Of a DNA stretch of 64,000 bases, positions 39,395 to 47,468 are shown in pieces (position 1 is the first letter of the stretch; each line of letters starts with the position of its first letter). Origin of the DNA: Pseudomonas mosselii (GTDB taxonomy: Bacteria > Pseudomonadota > Gammaproteobacteria > Pseudomonadales > Pseudomonadaceae); NCBI RefSeq assembly GCF_005796105.1, contig NZ_VAUO01000002.1, positions 744,001-808,000 on the forward strand. The letters run 5' to 3'. Under the pieces are notes generated by a model. It was not told the DNA's origin and ran no database searches. It saw only the letters and a program-made list of their open reading frames with translations. The position numbers and the translations under genes are program-made.

Positions 39395-40564
39395 ATGATG
39401 GGCGAATTCGATGCCATCCGACCGTACGACGACGCTGAAGTGCCTGCCGTTCTGGCACGCCTGCTCAGCGACCCGGCATTCCTCGATATCCTCACCCACT
39501 TCCGCTTCCCGCGTGCGGCAGGTGCGTTCGGCTGGCTACTCAAGCCGCTGATCGCCCGGCGCCTGCGCCAGGAGTTCGCCGGCGTCACCTGCGTCTCCAC
39601 CCTGCAGGACAAGGTCGAGTACTACGTCGATCGCACCATCGACCGCGCCACCGACGGCGTCACCTATACCGGCGTCGAGCAGCTCAAGGCGGGCACTGCC
39701 TACCTGTTCCTGGCCAACCACCGCGACATCGTGATGGACCCGGCCTTCGTCAACTATGCGGTGTACCACGCAGGCCTGCCCACCCCGCGCATCGCCATTG
39801 GCGACAACCTGCTGCAAAAGCCGTTCGTCAGCGACATGATGCGCCTGAACAAGAGCTTCATCGTGCACCGCTCGATCAGTGGCCGACGCGAGAAACTGGC
39901 CGCTTACCAATTGCTGTCGGCCTACATCAATCATTCGATCCGCAACGACGGCGCCTCGATCTGGATCGCCCAGGCCGAGGGCCGCGCGAAGGACGGAGAC
40001 GATCGTACCGATTCGGCGATCCTCAAGATGTTCCACATGAGCCGCAAGGACGAGCCGTTCGGTGCGGTGATCCAAGGTTTGAACCTGATTCCGGTGTCGA
40101 TCAGCTACGAATACGACCCGTGCGACCAAGCCAAGGCCCGCGAGCTTTATATACGCGCCACCACCGGCAGCTACACCAAGGTACCTGGCGAGGACGACAA
40201 CAGCATCGCCCAGGGCATCACCGGTTACAAAGGCCGGGTGCACATCAACTTCGCCCCAGCGGTGACCGAGTACCACGAGGACACCAAGCAACTGGCGCAG
40301 GCGATAGACCGGCAGATTCTCGGCGGCTACCGGCTGTTCCCGGTGCACTATCTGGCTTACGCGATGTGGGCCGAGCAGGACGAAGCACTGGCGGTGCCGA
40401 GCGCCGAGAAAGTGTTCCCGTCCGAAGAGCTGCAAAAAGCCCGGGAAGAATGGCAGCGCCGCCTGGACGCCTGCCCGGCGGAGTATCGACCGTATCTGGT
40501 GCAGCAGTATGCGACGCCGGTACGCAACCAGTACCAGGTCAAGCAGCAGGCGACAGTCGCCTGA
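39395..40564 (+). CDS. PlsC-like 1-acyl-sn-glycerol-3-phosphate acyltransferase family protein
   Basis: A 389-residue acyltransferase of the PlsC superfamily. The acyltransferase motif is NHRDIVMDPAF: His109 and Asp115 are separated by five rather than four residues, unlike classical HX4D, though related bacterial proteins share this form. A KSFIVHRSI block and AEGRAKDGD follow, matching the family's second and third motifs. There is no membrane helix, so it is peripheral or cytosolic. Tandem ATGs lie at 39395 and 39398 with AAGAGAG ahead; either could be used. Natural acceptor and acyl donor are unknown. Confidence 0.82.
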   Translation: MMGEFDAIRPYDDAEVPAVLARLLSDPAFLDILTHFRFPRAAGAFGWLLKPLIARRLRQEFAGVTCVSTLQDKVEYYVDRTIDRATDGVTYTGVEQLKAGTAYLFLANHRDIVMDPAFVNYAVYHAGLPTPRIAIGDNLLQKPFVSDMMRLNKSFIVHRSISGRREKLAAYQLLSAYINHSIRNDGASIWIAQAEGRAKDGDDRTDSAILKMFHMSRKDEPFGAVIQGLNLIPVSISYEYDPCDQAKARELYIRATTGSYTKVPGEDDNSIAQGITGYKGRVHINFAPAVTEYHEDTKQLAQAIDRQILGGYRLFPVHYLAYAMWAEQDEALAVPSAEKVFPSEELQKAREEWQRRLDACPAEYRPYLVQQYATPVRNQYQVKQQATVA

Positions 40565-40570
40565 TCAGTC

Positions 40571-40589
40571 GGGGCCGCAAAGCGGCCCC
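40571..40589. terminator. GGGGCCGC-aaa-GCGGCCCC hairpin
   Basis: A perfect 8-bp stem with an AAA loop in the short gap between the convergent acyltransferase and small membrane protein genes. The same 19 bases recur exactly at 44519-44537. It is a likely terminator. Confidence 0.7.
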
Positions 40590-40596
40590 TGTTCGT

Positions 40597-40863
40597 TCAG
40601 ATCCAGGTACTGAACCAGGACAGCAGCAGCGCCATCGCCAGGCACGAAAAACCGAGGATGTAATAGTAGCGAGGCACCCGCAGGTCGAAGGCCTCGAGCA
40701 TGCCCTCATCCGCTGCCAGGCGCTCGCGAGCCATGGCAGCTCTGCGCCGGGCGCTTTGCAGCAAGAGCCCGCCCGGGCAGGTGATCAGCAGGGCCAGCAG
40801 GTTGATCAGCTTGGCGGGATGGGCGATCAAAAAGCCCATGAGCACTTGCAACGACATCGACAC
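40597..40863 (-). CDS. Small membrane protein of unknown function
   Basis: An 88-residue protein with two hydrophobic stretches (about 8-33 and 68-86) around a basic-acidic middle with RRRAAMARERL. GAGG lies eight bases before the ATG. I do not recognise a family. It is probably an inner-membrane protein, but its function cannot be predicted. Confidence 0.7.
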   Translation of the reverse strand: MSMSLQVLMGFLIAHPAKLINLLALLITCPGGLLLQSARRRAAMARERLAADEGMLEAFDLRVPRYYYILGFSCLAMALLLSWFSTWI

Positions 40864-41017
40864 GACCTCGGTTACGCTTCAGCAAAGCTTGGCATTCTAC
40901 CTAAGCCAAGCGCTCAGCCCCGCGCTTTGCCGACCAAGTGTCACTCGATTTCATCTGTCACACGCCCGTCATCAAGACAGGCCACCCTGTCGGCCTTCAA
41001 CCGAACCGGAGCTTGTC

Positions 41018-41224
41018 ATGCTGCACGCCGAAAACCAGGACCGCCTCTACCTCGTGGCCCAGAGCGACGAACAGCAGGCGCTGATCGACGGTTTCGCCAT
41101 CAATGTCCAGGACCGCCAGTGGCTGGTGTACTGCGCCCTTGGCGGGCACAGCCACGACGACCTGCCCGAAGTCGACACGCAGACCGGTATCAGCCTGCTG
41201 GATTTCCACGTCCAGGCCGCGTGA
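41018..41224 (+). CDS. Small acidic protein of unknown function
   Basis: A 68-residue, acidic, soluble protein. GGAG precedes the ATG at the right spacing. No known domain is seen; similar proteins exist as hypotheticals in pseudomonads. A strong terminator follows. It is kept because the ribosome site is good and the gene is closed by its own terminator. Confidence 0.65.
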   Translation: MLHAENQDRLYLVAQSDEQQALIDGFAINVQDRQWLVYCALGGHSHDDLPEVDTQTGISLLDFHVQAA

Positions 41225-41264
41225 ACCCAAGACGTGCGCCAGCCCTGCGAGACGTTCACAAAAA

Positions 41265-41295
41265 AGCCCGCTGCCTGGTACCCAGGCAGCGGGCT
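41265..41295. terminator. Strong bidirectional terminator
   Basis: A 14-bp stem (13 bp gcccgctgcctgg/ccaggcagcgggc plus A-T) with a three-base loop. An A tract precedes it and T-rich sequence follows. It separates the convergent small acidic protein and YajG-type genes. Confidence 0.85.
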
Positions 41296-41315
41296 CTTGC
41301 ATTGCAGCTGAGTGC

Positions 41316-41900
41316 TTACTCGCCCAGTACCTGACCGATGGTCGGGTCCTTGAACAGGCGAGTCAGGGCGTCGCTCAGCACGTCGCTGACCAGCTTGGTG
41401 TTGGTTTCCTGATTAGGCGCCATGCCGAAGCGCTGGTCCAGGGACGCGCCGTAGCGACCGCTATAGCGGCGGTTGGCGTTGGACACATCGGCCCGGAAGG
41501 TGGCGCCAATCGTGGCCTCGGTCACGTACATCTTGTCCTTGGGCGACTGGTACTTGAGTTCTGCCAGGGTCACGGTCAGTTGCGGAGCGTTGTAGGCGCT
41601 CGGCGTCGGGGTGAAGCCAAGCAAGCGCACCGCCGCCTCGGCCTGGGCCTGCAGCTTGGGCACGACATCGTTGCCATTGACCGTGATGGTGCTGGTTTCA
41701 GGGTACATGCCACCGCGGGTGCCCAGCGACTGCGAAGCCCGGCCATCGACCACCTTGACCACCACCGGCTGGCCATGGCCGACCGGCGCCAGTTGCTGGG
41801 TGAGCTTGGGCTGCGGGCTGAGTTGTTGCGGGCTGTGAGCACAACCGGCCAGGCTCAGGCTGGCCACCGCGAACAAACCGAACAACAGACGTTGCAACAT
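41316..41900 (-). CDS. YajG family lipoprotein
   Basis: A 194-residue lipoprotein with lipobox LAGC (Cys20) and the YajG-type fold: PVVVKVVDGRAS, TITVNGNDVVPKL and ATIGATFRADV. It is probably anchored in the outer or inner membrane facing the periplasm. Its role is unknown. It is divergent from the following small gene, with a repeat element in the gap. Confidence 0.88.
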   Translation of the reverse strand: MLQRLLFGLFAVASLSLAGCAHSPQQLSPQPKLTQQLAPVGHGQPVVVKVVDGRASQSLGTRGGMYPETSTITVNGNDVVPKLQAQAEAAVRLLGFTPTPSAYNAPQLTVTLAELKYQSPKDKMYVTEATIGATFRADVSNANRRYSGRYGASLDQRFGMAPNQETNTKLVSDVLSDALTRLFKDPTIGQVLGE

Positions 41901-41939
41901 GCGCGTTTCTCCAGAAAAAGCGGCAAAGGTCCACAGTAT

Positions 41940-42030
41940 ACCCAGCGGTAAGCTGTAAGCGGCAAGCTACAAGAAAAAGCCGCCCAACCTGCGCTCTGCT
42001 ATCAATTGCCGCTTGCCGCTCAAAGCTTGC
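41940..42030. repeat. Repeat-rich inverted element, copy B
   Basis: A relative of the element at 37184-37263, with the 17-base core at 41964-41980 (one difference). A 10-bp inverted pair agcggcaagc (41958-41967)/gcttgccgct (42011-42020) encloses 43 bases. This copy lies in a divergent gap, so it is not simply a terminator. Confidence 0.55.
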
Positions 42031-42107
42031 CGGCGCCCGTTGTCACAATGGTTTCATGGCCTGGCGCTTACTCTTGCCTCAGCCCGATCCGAACAGGACA
42101 CCCCGCC

Positions 42108-42341
42108 ATGACCTCGCTCTGGAACCTGCTGCTGCAACGCCCTCGCCCCGCCACCTACGCCCGCCTCGACAGCAACGGTATCTGCCTGGGCTTCAAGCAA
42201 TGCAACCAGCCACCGGCCGGGGCTGGCTGGGTCCAGGTCAGCGAAGCCTACCTGGGCTGGCTCGGTCAACCTCTGCCGGCCAACGCTCGGGTTTGCCCTC
42301 GCGCAAGGCGCCGTTGGCAGCAACGCATCCTGCCGGCCTGA
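42108..42341 (+). CDS. Small basic protein, conserved hypothetical
   Basis: A 77-residue protein with a basic C-terminus (RARRRWQQR). It has two cysteines in the middle (GICLGFKQC) and a WVQVSE segment. AGGA lies about nine bases ahead of ATG 42108; the longer frame to 42006 runs into the repeat. Homologues are, from memory, found as hypotheticals in pseudomonads. Function is unknown. Confidence 0.65.
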   Translation: MTSLWNLLLQRPRPATYARLDSNGICLGFKQCNQPPAGAGWVQVSEAYLGWLGQPLPANARVCPRARRRWQQRILPA

Positions 42342-42392
42342 CAAACGCTGCAATAAAAACCAAGAAGAACGACATTTCTGCCCGCGACCTCG

Positions 42393-42415
42393 TTATAATC
42401 TTCCCCCGATTATAA
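42393..42415 (+). promoter_or_regulatory. Candidate promoter inside an inverted repeat
   Basis: TTATAATC (42393-42400) and GATTATAA (42408-42415) form a perfect 8-bp dyad with a seven-base spacer. The left half contains TATAAT. No convincing -35 is present, so an activator or a weak promoter is possible. It lies about 530 bases before mqo. Confidence 0.4.
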
Positions 42416-42603
42416 GGACGTCTCCTGATCGGGCCCCGCATTCGCCGATTGACCCCCGGCACCCTCGACGCTTCGCCCACAGAGAGCCTTCCACTCAGGT
42501 CTTGCATTGGCTGTCGTGCCTGCTGTTCCCGGCCTTCACCTCGCATGAACCTGCGGGTTGCCATCGCGCAGTCCACTTTTGAGGTTCACGTCTCCAAAAG
42601 AGC

Positions 42604-42623
42604 GTGAAAAAACGGTTTTTCAC
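42604..42623. other. AT-rich hairpin in the mqo leader region
   Basis: Perfect 8-bp stem gtgaaaaa/tttttcac with a four-base loop (acgg). It could be an attenuator or terminator in a leader transcript; its function is unknown. Confidence 0.4.
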
Positions 42624-42946
42624 TACTTCACAAGAGTGTGGCGAGCAAATGAACAGTCTGGCATGTGCAAAAGCGGCAGATGTGTCCCTAACAGCCCTGA
42701 ACAGACGGCAAAAGCGCTCCAGCTGGATAGGAGCCTGAGGCCGGTCCATGACGCACGACGGATCACTTGACCATAAGTCGAATTGCCGCACCGGCGGCAA
42801 ACGGCGTTCAATAGCTGAACACCCGAGACTGATTGGCGGTATCCGCGGAAGTTGAAAGAACTGCGAAGAGTCGGACATGGCGATCCTGGCAACCCCGGAG
42901 ATCCTATGCTGTCAATTAGGTGCTGTAGATTGTGGAGACGCGTTAA

Positions 42947-44452
42947 ATGGCGCAGAACGAATCGGTTGATGTAGTACTGGTAGGCGCGGGCATCATGAGT
43001 GCCACCCTGGCCGTACTGCTCAAGGAGCTCGACCCGACCTTGAAGCTTGAGGTCATCGAGGCCATGGACTCCGGGGCCGCGGAGAGTTCCAACCCTTGGA
43101 ACAACGCCGGTACCGGCCATGCCGGCCTGTGCGAGCTGAATTACACCCCGCAGGCCGCCGATGGCAGCATCGACATCAAGAAGGCCGTGCACATCAACAC
43201 CCAGTTCGAGGTTTCGCGCCAGTTCTGGGCCTACCTGAGCAAGAAAGGCAGCTTCGGCTCGCCACGTGCGTTTATCAACCCAGTCCCGCACCTGAGCTAC
43301 GTCGAAGGTGATAAAGGTATCGACTTCCTCAAGAAGCGCTTCGAGCTGCTCAAGCAGCACCATGCCTTCGCGCAGATGGAGTACACCGAAGACAAGGCAC
43401 TGATGAACGAGTGGATGCCGCTGATGATGCCAGGCCGCCCGGCCGACCAGCGCATCGCCGCCACCCGCGTGCTCAAGGGGACCGACGTCAACTTCGGCGC
43501 GCTGACCAACAAGCTGCTCAAGCAACTGGGCAGCAGCCCGGACGCCCAGGTCAAGTACAGCAAGAAGGTCGTCGGCCTGCGCCGTAACGGCAGCGGCTGG
43601 ACCGTGAGCATCAAGGACGTCAACAGCGGCAGCAGCCGCGAAGTGGACGCCCGCTTCGTCTTCCTCGGTGCCGGCGGCGCGGCACTGCCGCTACTGCAAG
43701 CCTCTGGCATTCCAGAAAGCAAAGGCTTTGGCGGCTTCCCGGTCAGTGGCCAGTGGCTGCGCTGCGACAACCCGGAAATCGTCAAGCAGCACCAGGCCAA
43801 GGTCTACAGCCAGGCGGCCGTCGGTGCACCGCCCATGTCGGTGCCGCACCTTGACACCCGCGTGGTCGATGGCAAGAAATCGCTGCTGTTCGGACCCTAC
43901 GCAGGCTTTACCACCAAGTTCCTCAAACACGGCTCGTTCCTCGACCTGCCACTGTCGGTGCGCATGGGCAACATCGGCCCGATGCTGGCGGTCGCACGCG
44001 ACAACATGGACCTGACCAAGTACCTGGTCAGCGAAGTGATGCAGTCGATGGAGCAACGCCTGGAATCGCTGCGTCGCTTCTACCCTGAAGCCAAGGCCGA
44101 AGACTGGCGCCTGGAAGTGGCCGGCCAGCGCGTGCAGATCATCAAGAAAGATCCGAAGAAAGGCGGCATCCTGCAGTTCGGCACCGAGCTGGTTTCGGCC
44201 CAGGACGGTAGCCTGGCTGCACTGCTGGGCGCATCGCCTGGCGCTTCGGTGACCGTGTCGATCATGCTCGAGCTGATCGAACGCTGCTTCCCGGAGCAAG
44301 CCAAAGGCGCCTGGGCCGCCAAGCTCAAGGAGATCTTCCCTGCGCGTGAGAAGGTCCTGGCGACGGACGCTGCGCTGTACCACAAGATCAGCGCCGACAA
44401 CGACGTGGCACTGGAGCTAGTGGAAAGCAGCCCGGCCAAGCACTACGCCTGA
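42947..44452 (+). CDS. mqo: Malate:quinone oxidoreductase
   Basis: A 501-residue FAD enzyme, membrane-associated, that oxidises malate to oxaloacetate and passes electrons to quinone, bypassing NAD-dependent malate dehydrogenase. The N-terminal FAD motif [13 protein letters not shown], the [14 protein letters not shown] block, and the C-terminal [14 protein letters not shown] region are typical of Mqo. Its length agrees with Pseudomonas MqoB. A 600-bp non-coding region lies before it, and a nested inverted repeat lies after it. Confidence 0.96.
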   Translation: MAQNESVDVVLVGAGIMSATLAVLLKELDPTLKLEVIEAMDSGAAESSNPWNNAGTGHAGLCELNYTPQAADGSIDIKKAVHINTQFEVSRQFWAYLSKKGSFGSPRAFINPVPHLSYVEGDKGIDFLKKRFELLKQHHAFAQMEYTEDKALMNEWMPLMMPGRPADQRIAATRVLKGTDVNFGALTNKLLKQLGSSPDAQVKYSKKVVGLRRNGSGWTVSIKDVNSGSSREVDARFVFLGAGGAALPLLQASGIPESKGFGGFPVSGQWLRCDNPEIVKQHQAKVYSQAAVGAPPMSVPHLDTRVVDGKKSLLFGPYAGFTTKFLKHGSFLDLPLSVRMGNIGPMLAVARDNMDLTKYLVSEVMQSMEQRLESLRRFYPEAKAEDWRLEVAGQRVQIIKKDPKKGGILQFGTELVSAQDGSLAALLGASPGASVTVSIMLELIERCFPEQAKGAWAAKLKEIFPAREKVLATDAALYHKISADNDVALELVESSPAKHYA

Positions 44453-44465
44453 CCCGGCAGCAACG

Positions 44466-44578
44466 AAAAAACGCCCCTTGGGGTAATGCCAGTCAGCTAA
44501 GCCTGTGTTGCAGTAGTTGGGGCCGCAAAGCGGCCCCATTGGCTTAACTGACGGGCATTACCCCTCGGGGCGTTTTTT
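44466..44578. repeat. Nested 38-base inverted repeat after mqo
   Basis: Arms 44466-44503 and 44541-44578 are inverted copies differing at four positions. They enclose 37 bases that include the GGGGCCGC-aaa-GCGGCCCC hairpin (44519-44537). The outer ends are A6/T7 tracts next to acgcccc, so the outermost part is a good bidirectional terminator. Confidence 0.85.
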
Positions 44579-44668
44579 TGTGCCTGTAGCTGAGCAAGGC
44601 CCACCACTGTAGGACGGGCAGGAAAGCACTGCGAGCAGCCCCGGCGATTGTGCAGCATGCCGATTTCC

Positions 44669-44715
44669 GGGGGCCGCTGCGCGCCCCTTTCGCGGCGCAA
44701 GGCCGCTCCTACAGG
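44669..44715. repeat. P. putida-type REP element
   Basis: A GC-rich palindromic segment ending in gctcctacaggg, the typical end of P. putida REP sequences, in the gap between mqo and the PA4642-type gene. Confidence 0.6.
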
Positions 44716-44736
44716 GAGCAAATCAGGCGAAGCGGA

Positions 44737-45027
44737 TCAGCCGCGGGCGTTATCGATGATCTCGATGTACTCCGGCGCGTTGCGCTGGTCGGCGATCACT
44801 TCGACGAAGGTCTTGCCGTGTTCGTCCTTGCCGTCCAGGTCCAGGCCCGCCTCGACGAAGAAACCCACGAAACGCGCGAAATCATCGACGCGCAGGCCAC
44901 GATAAGCCTTGATCAACTTGTGGTGCGCGGGCGAGGTCAGGCCATCGGCCGGCTCGAACTGCAGGAAGGTCTTGATGTAGTCATCGCTGATTTCGTCACC
45001 AATAACCTGTTTCTTGTCTTTACGCAT
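44737..45027 (-). CDS. PA4642-family protein
   Basis: A 96-residue, charged soluble protein of the PA4642 type, conserved in pseudomonads and of unknown function. Motifs include IGDEISDDYIKTFL, GLRVDDFARFV and GKDEHGKTF. ATG 45027 with GGAG ahead is preferred over the M four codons upstream. From memory its neighbours (mqoB on one side, hpt/upp/uraA on the other) are the same in P. aeruginosa. Confidence 0.85.
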   Translation of the reverse strand: MRKDKKQVIGDEISDDYIKTFLQFEPADGLTSPAHHKLIKAYRGLRVDDFARFVGFFVEAGLDLDGKDEHGKTFVEVIADQRNAPEYIEIIDNARG

Positions 45028-45094
45028 CGCCGACTCCAACTAAGCCATCACGGAATTTCGAAGGCCGGCAGTGTAACCCCCGGCCCCTCGCGCC

Positions 45095-45565
45095 TCAACG
45101 CGTACGTACGGTGCCGGTGTGCAGGTCGGCCCAGACATGCCCGTTGGGGTAGCTGAGGAACTGCACGTAGAGCGTCTCGTTGCGCAGCAGGTCCATGATC
45201 ACCCGGTAGTCGGCCATCGGGTAATTGAGCGTAAGGGTGCGGGTCTTGTCGTCGTACACCGGCTTCTTCAGGCTCTTGCCGCCCTCGCCATCGAACGTCA
45301 GCAGCACCTGGGCGATGCTCGCGCCCTTGTTCATGGGCTTGCCTTTCAAGCGCATCTGCAACGACGAGGTAATCGGGATCGGTTGTTGGTCTGACTGACG
45401 CTGGGTGCCGACCACCACCGAATAGTCGGTGACCTGCAACAACTGCTGCGCGCTTGGCGCTTGCTGACGCAGGGAAAGGTCATCGGGCGGCAGGAACTGG
45501 CTGTGCAGCGGTGCAGCAGACAGCGGCAGGCTCACGGCCAGCAGCAGGGGAATGAGTGCGCGCAT
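45095..45565 (-). CDS. Conserved exported protein of unknown function
   Basis: A 156-residue protein with a signal peptide (cleavage after LSAA, about 18). The mature part is mainly beta-strand (PITSSLQMRLKGKP, VLLTFDGEGG, VQFLSYPNGHVWADL). It is periplasmic. AAGGAG precedes ATG 45565. The domain is not recognised. Confidence 0.75.
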   Translation of the reverse strand: MRALIPLLLAVSLPLSAAPLHSQFLPPDDLSLRQQAPSAQQLLQVTDYSVVVGTQRQSDQQPIPITSSLQMRLKGKPMNKGASIAQVLLTFDGEGGKSLKKPVYDDKTRTLTLNYPMADYRVIMDLLRNETLYVQFLSYPNGHVWADLHTGTVRTR

Positions 45566-45631
45566 GTGAGGCTCCTTGGCAAGAGCAGGCACTCTAGCAC
45601 GCCCGATTTGCCGGCACCGACCTGATCGCGG

Positions 45632-46105
45632 TCAGTCGAACTGCGCGCGCATCCAGGCCTGGTACTGGGCAGCACCCGGCTCGCCCTCGCGGGGCGCCCA
45701 AGGGGCAAGCTCGCCCTCGCCAATCGGCCGATAGGGGCCGGCCTTGCACTCGAACAAAATGCTGTCGGGCTCCAGCACCACCAGGCCATGGTAAGTACCT
45801 GGCGCCAGATCGACGCCCAGGCAATCGCCACCGGCTTGCAGCACCCGCGTATCCAGCACACGGCCCTGTGCATCGAAGATCAGCAGGCCCAGCCGGCCCT
45901 TGAGCACGATCAACACCTCGGCCTTGTCTTCGCTCAAGTGGCGATGAGGCGGGATGTAGGTATCCGGCTGCAATCCGACGGCCATGCGATGGCAGGGCTC
46001 GTCCATCGTATGGAAGTTATGGTGCTGTCGGCCTCGGGGATTGGCCGCCGCTTGAGCGGCCAGCCCGGCGAACAACGACTGGTCGAGAAACGCGGGCTGG
46101 CGCAT
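45632..46105 (-). CDS. WbuC family cupin metalloprotein
   Basis: A 157-residue cupin. It has the conserved RQHHNFHTMDEPCHRMAV block and the metal-binding PPHRHLSEDKAEVLIVLKG. WbuC proteins occur beside surface polysaccharide genes, but no such genes are seen here. The start at 46105 is two bases after the hpt stop, so it is co-transcribed with hpt. The longer frame to 46198 runs into hpt. Confidence 0.88.
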   Translation of the reverse strand: MRQPAFLDQSLFAGLAAQAAANPRGRQHHNFHTMDEPCHRMAVGLQPDTYIPPHRHLSEDKAEVLIVLKGRLGLLIFDAQGRVLDTRVLQAGGDCLGVDLAPGTYHGLVVLEPDSILFECKAGPYRPIGEGELAPWAPREGEPGAAQYQAWMRAQFD

Positions 46106-46107
46106 GC

Positions 46108-46665
46108 TCACAGGCCTTTGACAGCAAAGATGCCGTTGGCGTTGCGCCAGTAGCCTTTGTAGTCCATGCCGTAGCCGAAGATGTAGCGGTCCACGCAAGG
46201 CAGGCCCGCGTAGTTGGCTTTCAGGTCAGGGCTGGCCTTGCGGTCGTGTTGCTTGTCGATCAGCACGGCAGTGTGCACCGAGCGCGCACCAGCGTGCTTG
46301 CAGAACTCGATGATGGCGCTGAGGGTATGGCCTTCGTCGAGGATGTCGTCGACGATCAGGACATCACGGTCGATGAACGAGACTTCCGGCTTGGCTTTCC
46401 AGAACAACTCACCGCCGCTGGTCTGATTGCGGTAGCGCGTTGCGTGCAGGTACGAGGCCTCCAGCGGGAACTGCAAGTGGGTCAGCAACTTGCCGGCGAA
46501 GATAAGGCCGCCGTTCATCACGCAGAAGACCACCGGGTTCTTGTCGTGCAGATCCTTGCTGATCTGCTTGCCGACCTCGGCGATGGCCGCCTCGACCTGG
46601 GCTTCGTTGTACAGGCAATCAGCCTCGTGCATCACTTGACGGATGTGCTCAAGATCGGCGGACAT
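46108..46665 (-). CDS. hpt: Hypoxanthine-guanine phosphoribosyltransferase
   Basis: A 185-residue purine salvage enzyme that converts hypoxanthine or guanine with PRPP to IMP or GMP. The PRPP-binding motif VLIVDDILDEGHTL and the N-terminal VVFCVMNGGLIFAGKL loop are clear. GGAG lies six bases before ATG 46665; the 116-codon upstream extension is rejected. It is divergent from upp and upstream of wbuC in one operon. Confidence 0.95.
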   Translation of the reverse strand: MSADLEHIRQVMHEADCLYNEAQVEAAIAEVGKQISKDLHDKNPVVFCVMNGGLIFAGKLLTHLQFPLEASYLHATRYRNQTSGGELFWKAKPEVSFIDRDVLIVDDILDEGHTLSAIIEFCKHAGARSVHTAVLIDKQHDRKASPDLKANYAGLPCVDRYIFGYGMDYKGYWRNANGIFAVKGL

Positions 46666-46827
46666 GGCGCTCTCCAGGGGGGGCAATTTGGAAAAGCGGG
46701 CAAAGGTACGCATCCGCTCGCCCCAGATCAAGCCTTTATGGACTAACGTGCACAATGACTGCACGACAGGCTGGACTGAATAGATTAATCTAGCGCGGTT
46801 TTTTTGCCCGCCTTCCGGAGCCCCCCT

Positions 46828-47466
46828 ATGCCCACTCGTGAGATCCGCCATCCGCTGATCCGCCACAAGCTCGGCCTGATGCGCCGCGCCGACATCAGCA
46901 CCAAGAATTTTCGCGAACTCGCCCAGGAAGTCGGCGCGCTGCTGACCTATGAAGCTACCCAGGACCTGCCCCTGGAAACCTACGAGATCGATGGTTGGTG
47001 CGGCAAGGTTCAAGTCGAGAAAATCGCCGGCAAGAAGATCACCGTGGTGCCGATCCTACGCGCCGGTATCGGCATGCTCGATGGCGTGCTCAGCCTGATT
47101 CCGGGCGCCAAGGTCAGCGCTGTGGGCGTTGCCCGCAACGAGGAAACCCTCGAAGCGCACACCTACCTTGAAAAGCTCGCCCCCGACATCAACCAGCGCC
47201 TGGCCCTGATCATCGACCCGATGCTGGCCACCGGTGGCTCGATGGTCGCCACCATCGACCTGCTGAAAAAAGCCGGCTGCAAGGAAATCCGCGCCATGGT
47301 GCTGGTCGCCGCACCCGAGGGTATCGCCGTGGTGGAAAAAGCCCACCCCGACGTGCAGATCTACACCGCATCGATCGACCAACGCCTGAACGAGCACGGC
47401 TACATCGTCCCAGGCCTGGGCGATGCGGGCGACAAGATCTTCGGCACCAAGCAGAAGGACGCCTGA
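46828..47466 (+). CDS. upp: Uracil phosphoribosyltransferase
   Basis: A 212-residue enzyme that turns uracil and PRPP into UMP in pyrimidine salvage. It has [11 protein letters not shown], the PRPP site [11 protein letters not shown] and the uracil-binding [21 protein letters not shown] near the C-terminus. CGGAG precedes ATG 46828. The uracil permease gene begins two bases after its stop, forming an uptake-salvage operon. Confidence 0.97.
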   Translation: MPTREIRHPLIRHKLGLMRRADISTKNFRELAQEVGALLTYEATQDLPLETYEIDGWCGKVQVEKIAGKKITVVPILRAGIGMLDGVLSLIPGAKVSAVGVARNEETLEAHTYLEKLAPDINQRLALIIDPMLATGGSMVATIDLLKKAGCKEIRAMVLVAAPEGIAVVEKAHPDVQIYTASIDQRLNEHGYIVPGLGDAGDKIFGTKQKDA

Positions 47467-47468
47467 TC

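Larger units (their letters stand above)
42342..42946. other. About 600 bp non-coding leader region upstream of mqo
   Basis: No convincing gene is present. It contains a perfect -10 box inside an inverted repeat at 42393-42415 and an 8-bp hairpin at 42604-42623. The start of mqo has GGAG nine bases upstream. A long mqo leader or a small RNA could be encoded here; nothing else is recognised. Confidence 0.5.

Noticed and set aside
42495..42878. A 127-codon minus-strand frame and a 70-codon plus-strand frame before mqo
   Set aside because: No ribosome site, no recognisable domain, and amino-acid composition like random high-GC frames.
44466..44578. The nested inverted repeat as an IS end pair
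   Set aside because: Only 37 bases lie between the arms, no transposase is present and no flanking target duplication is evident.
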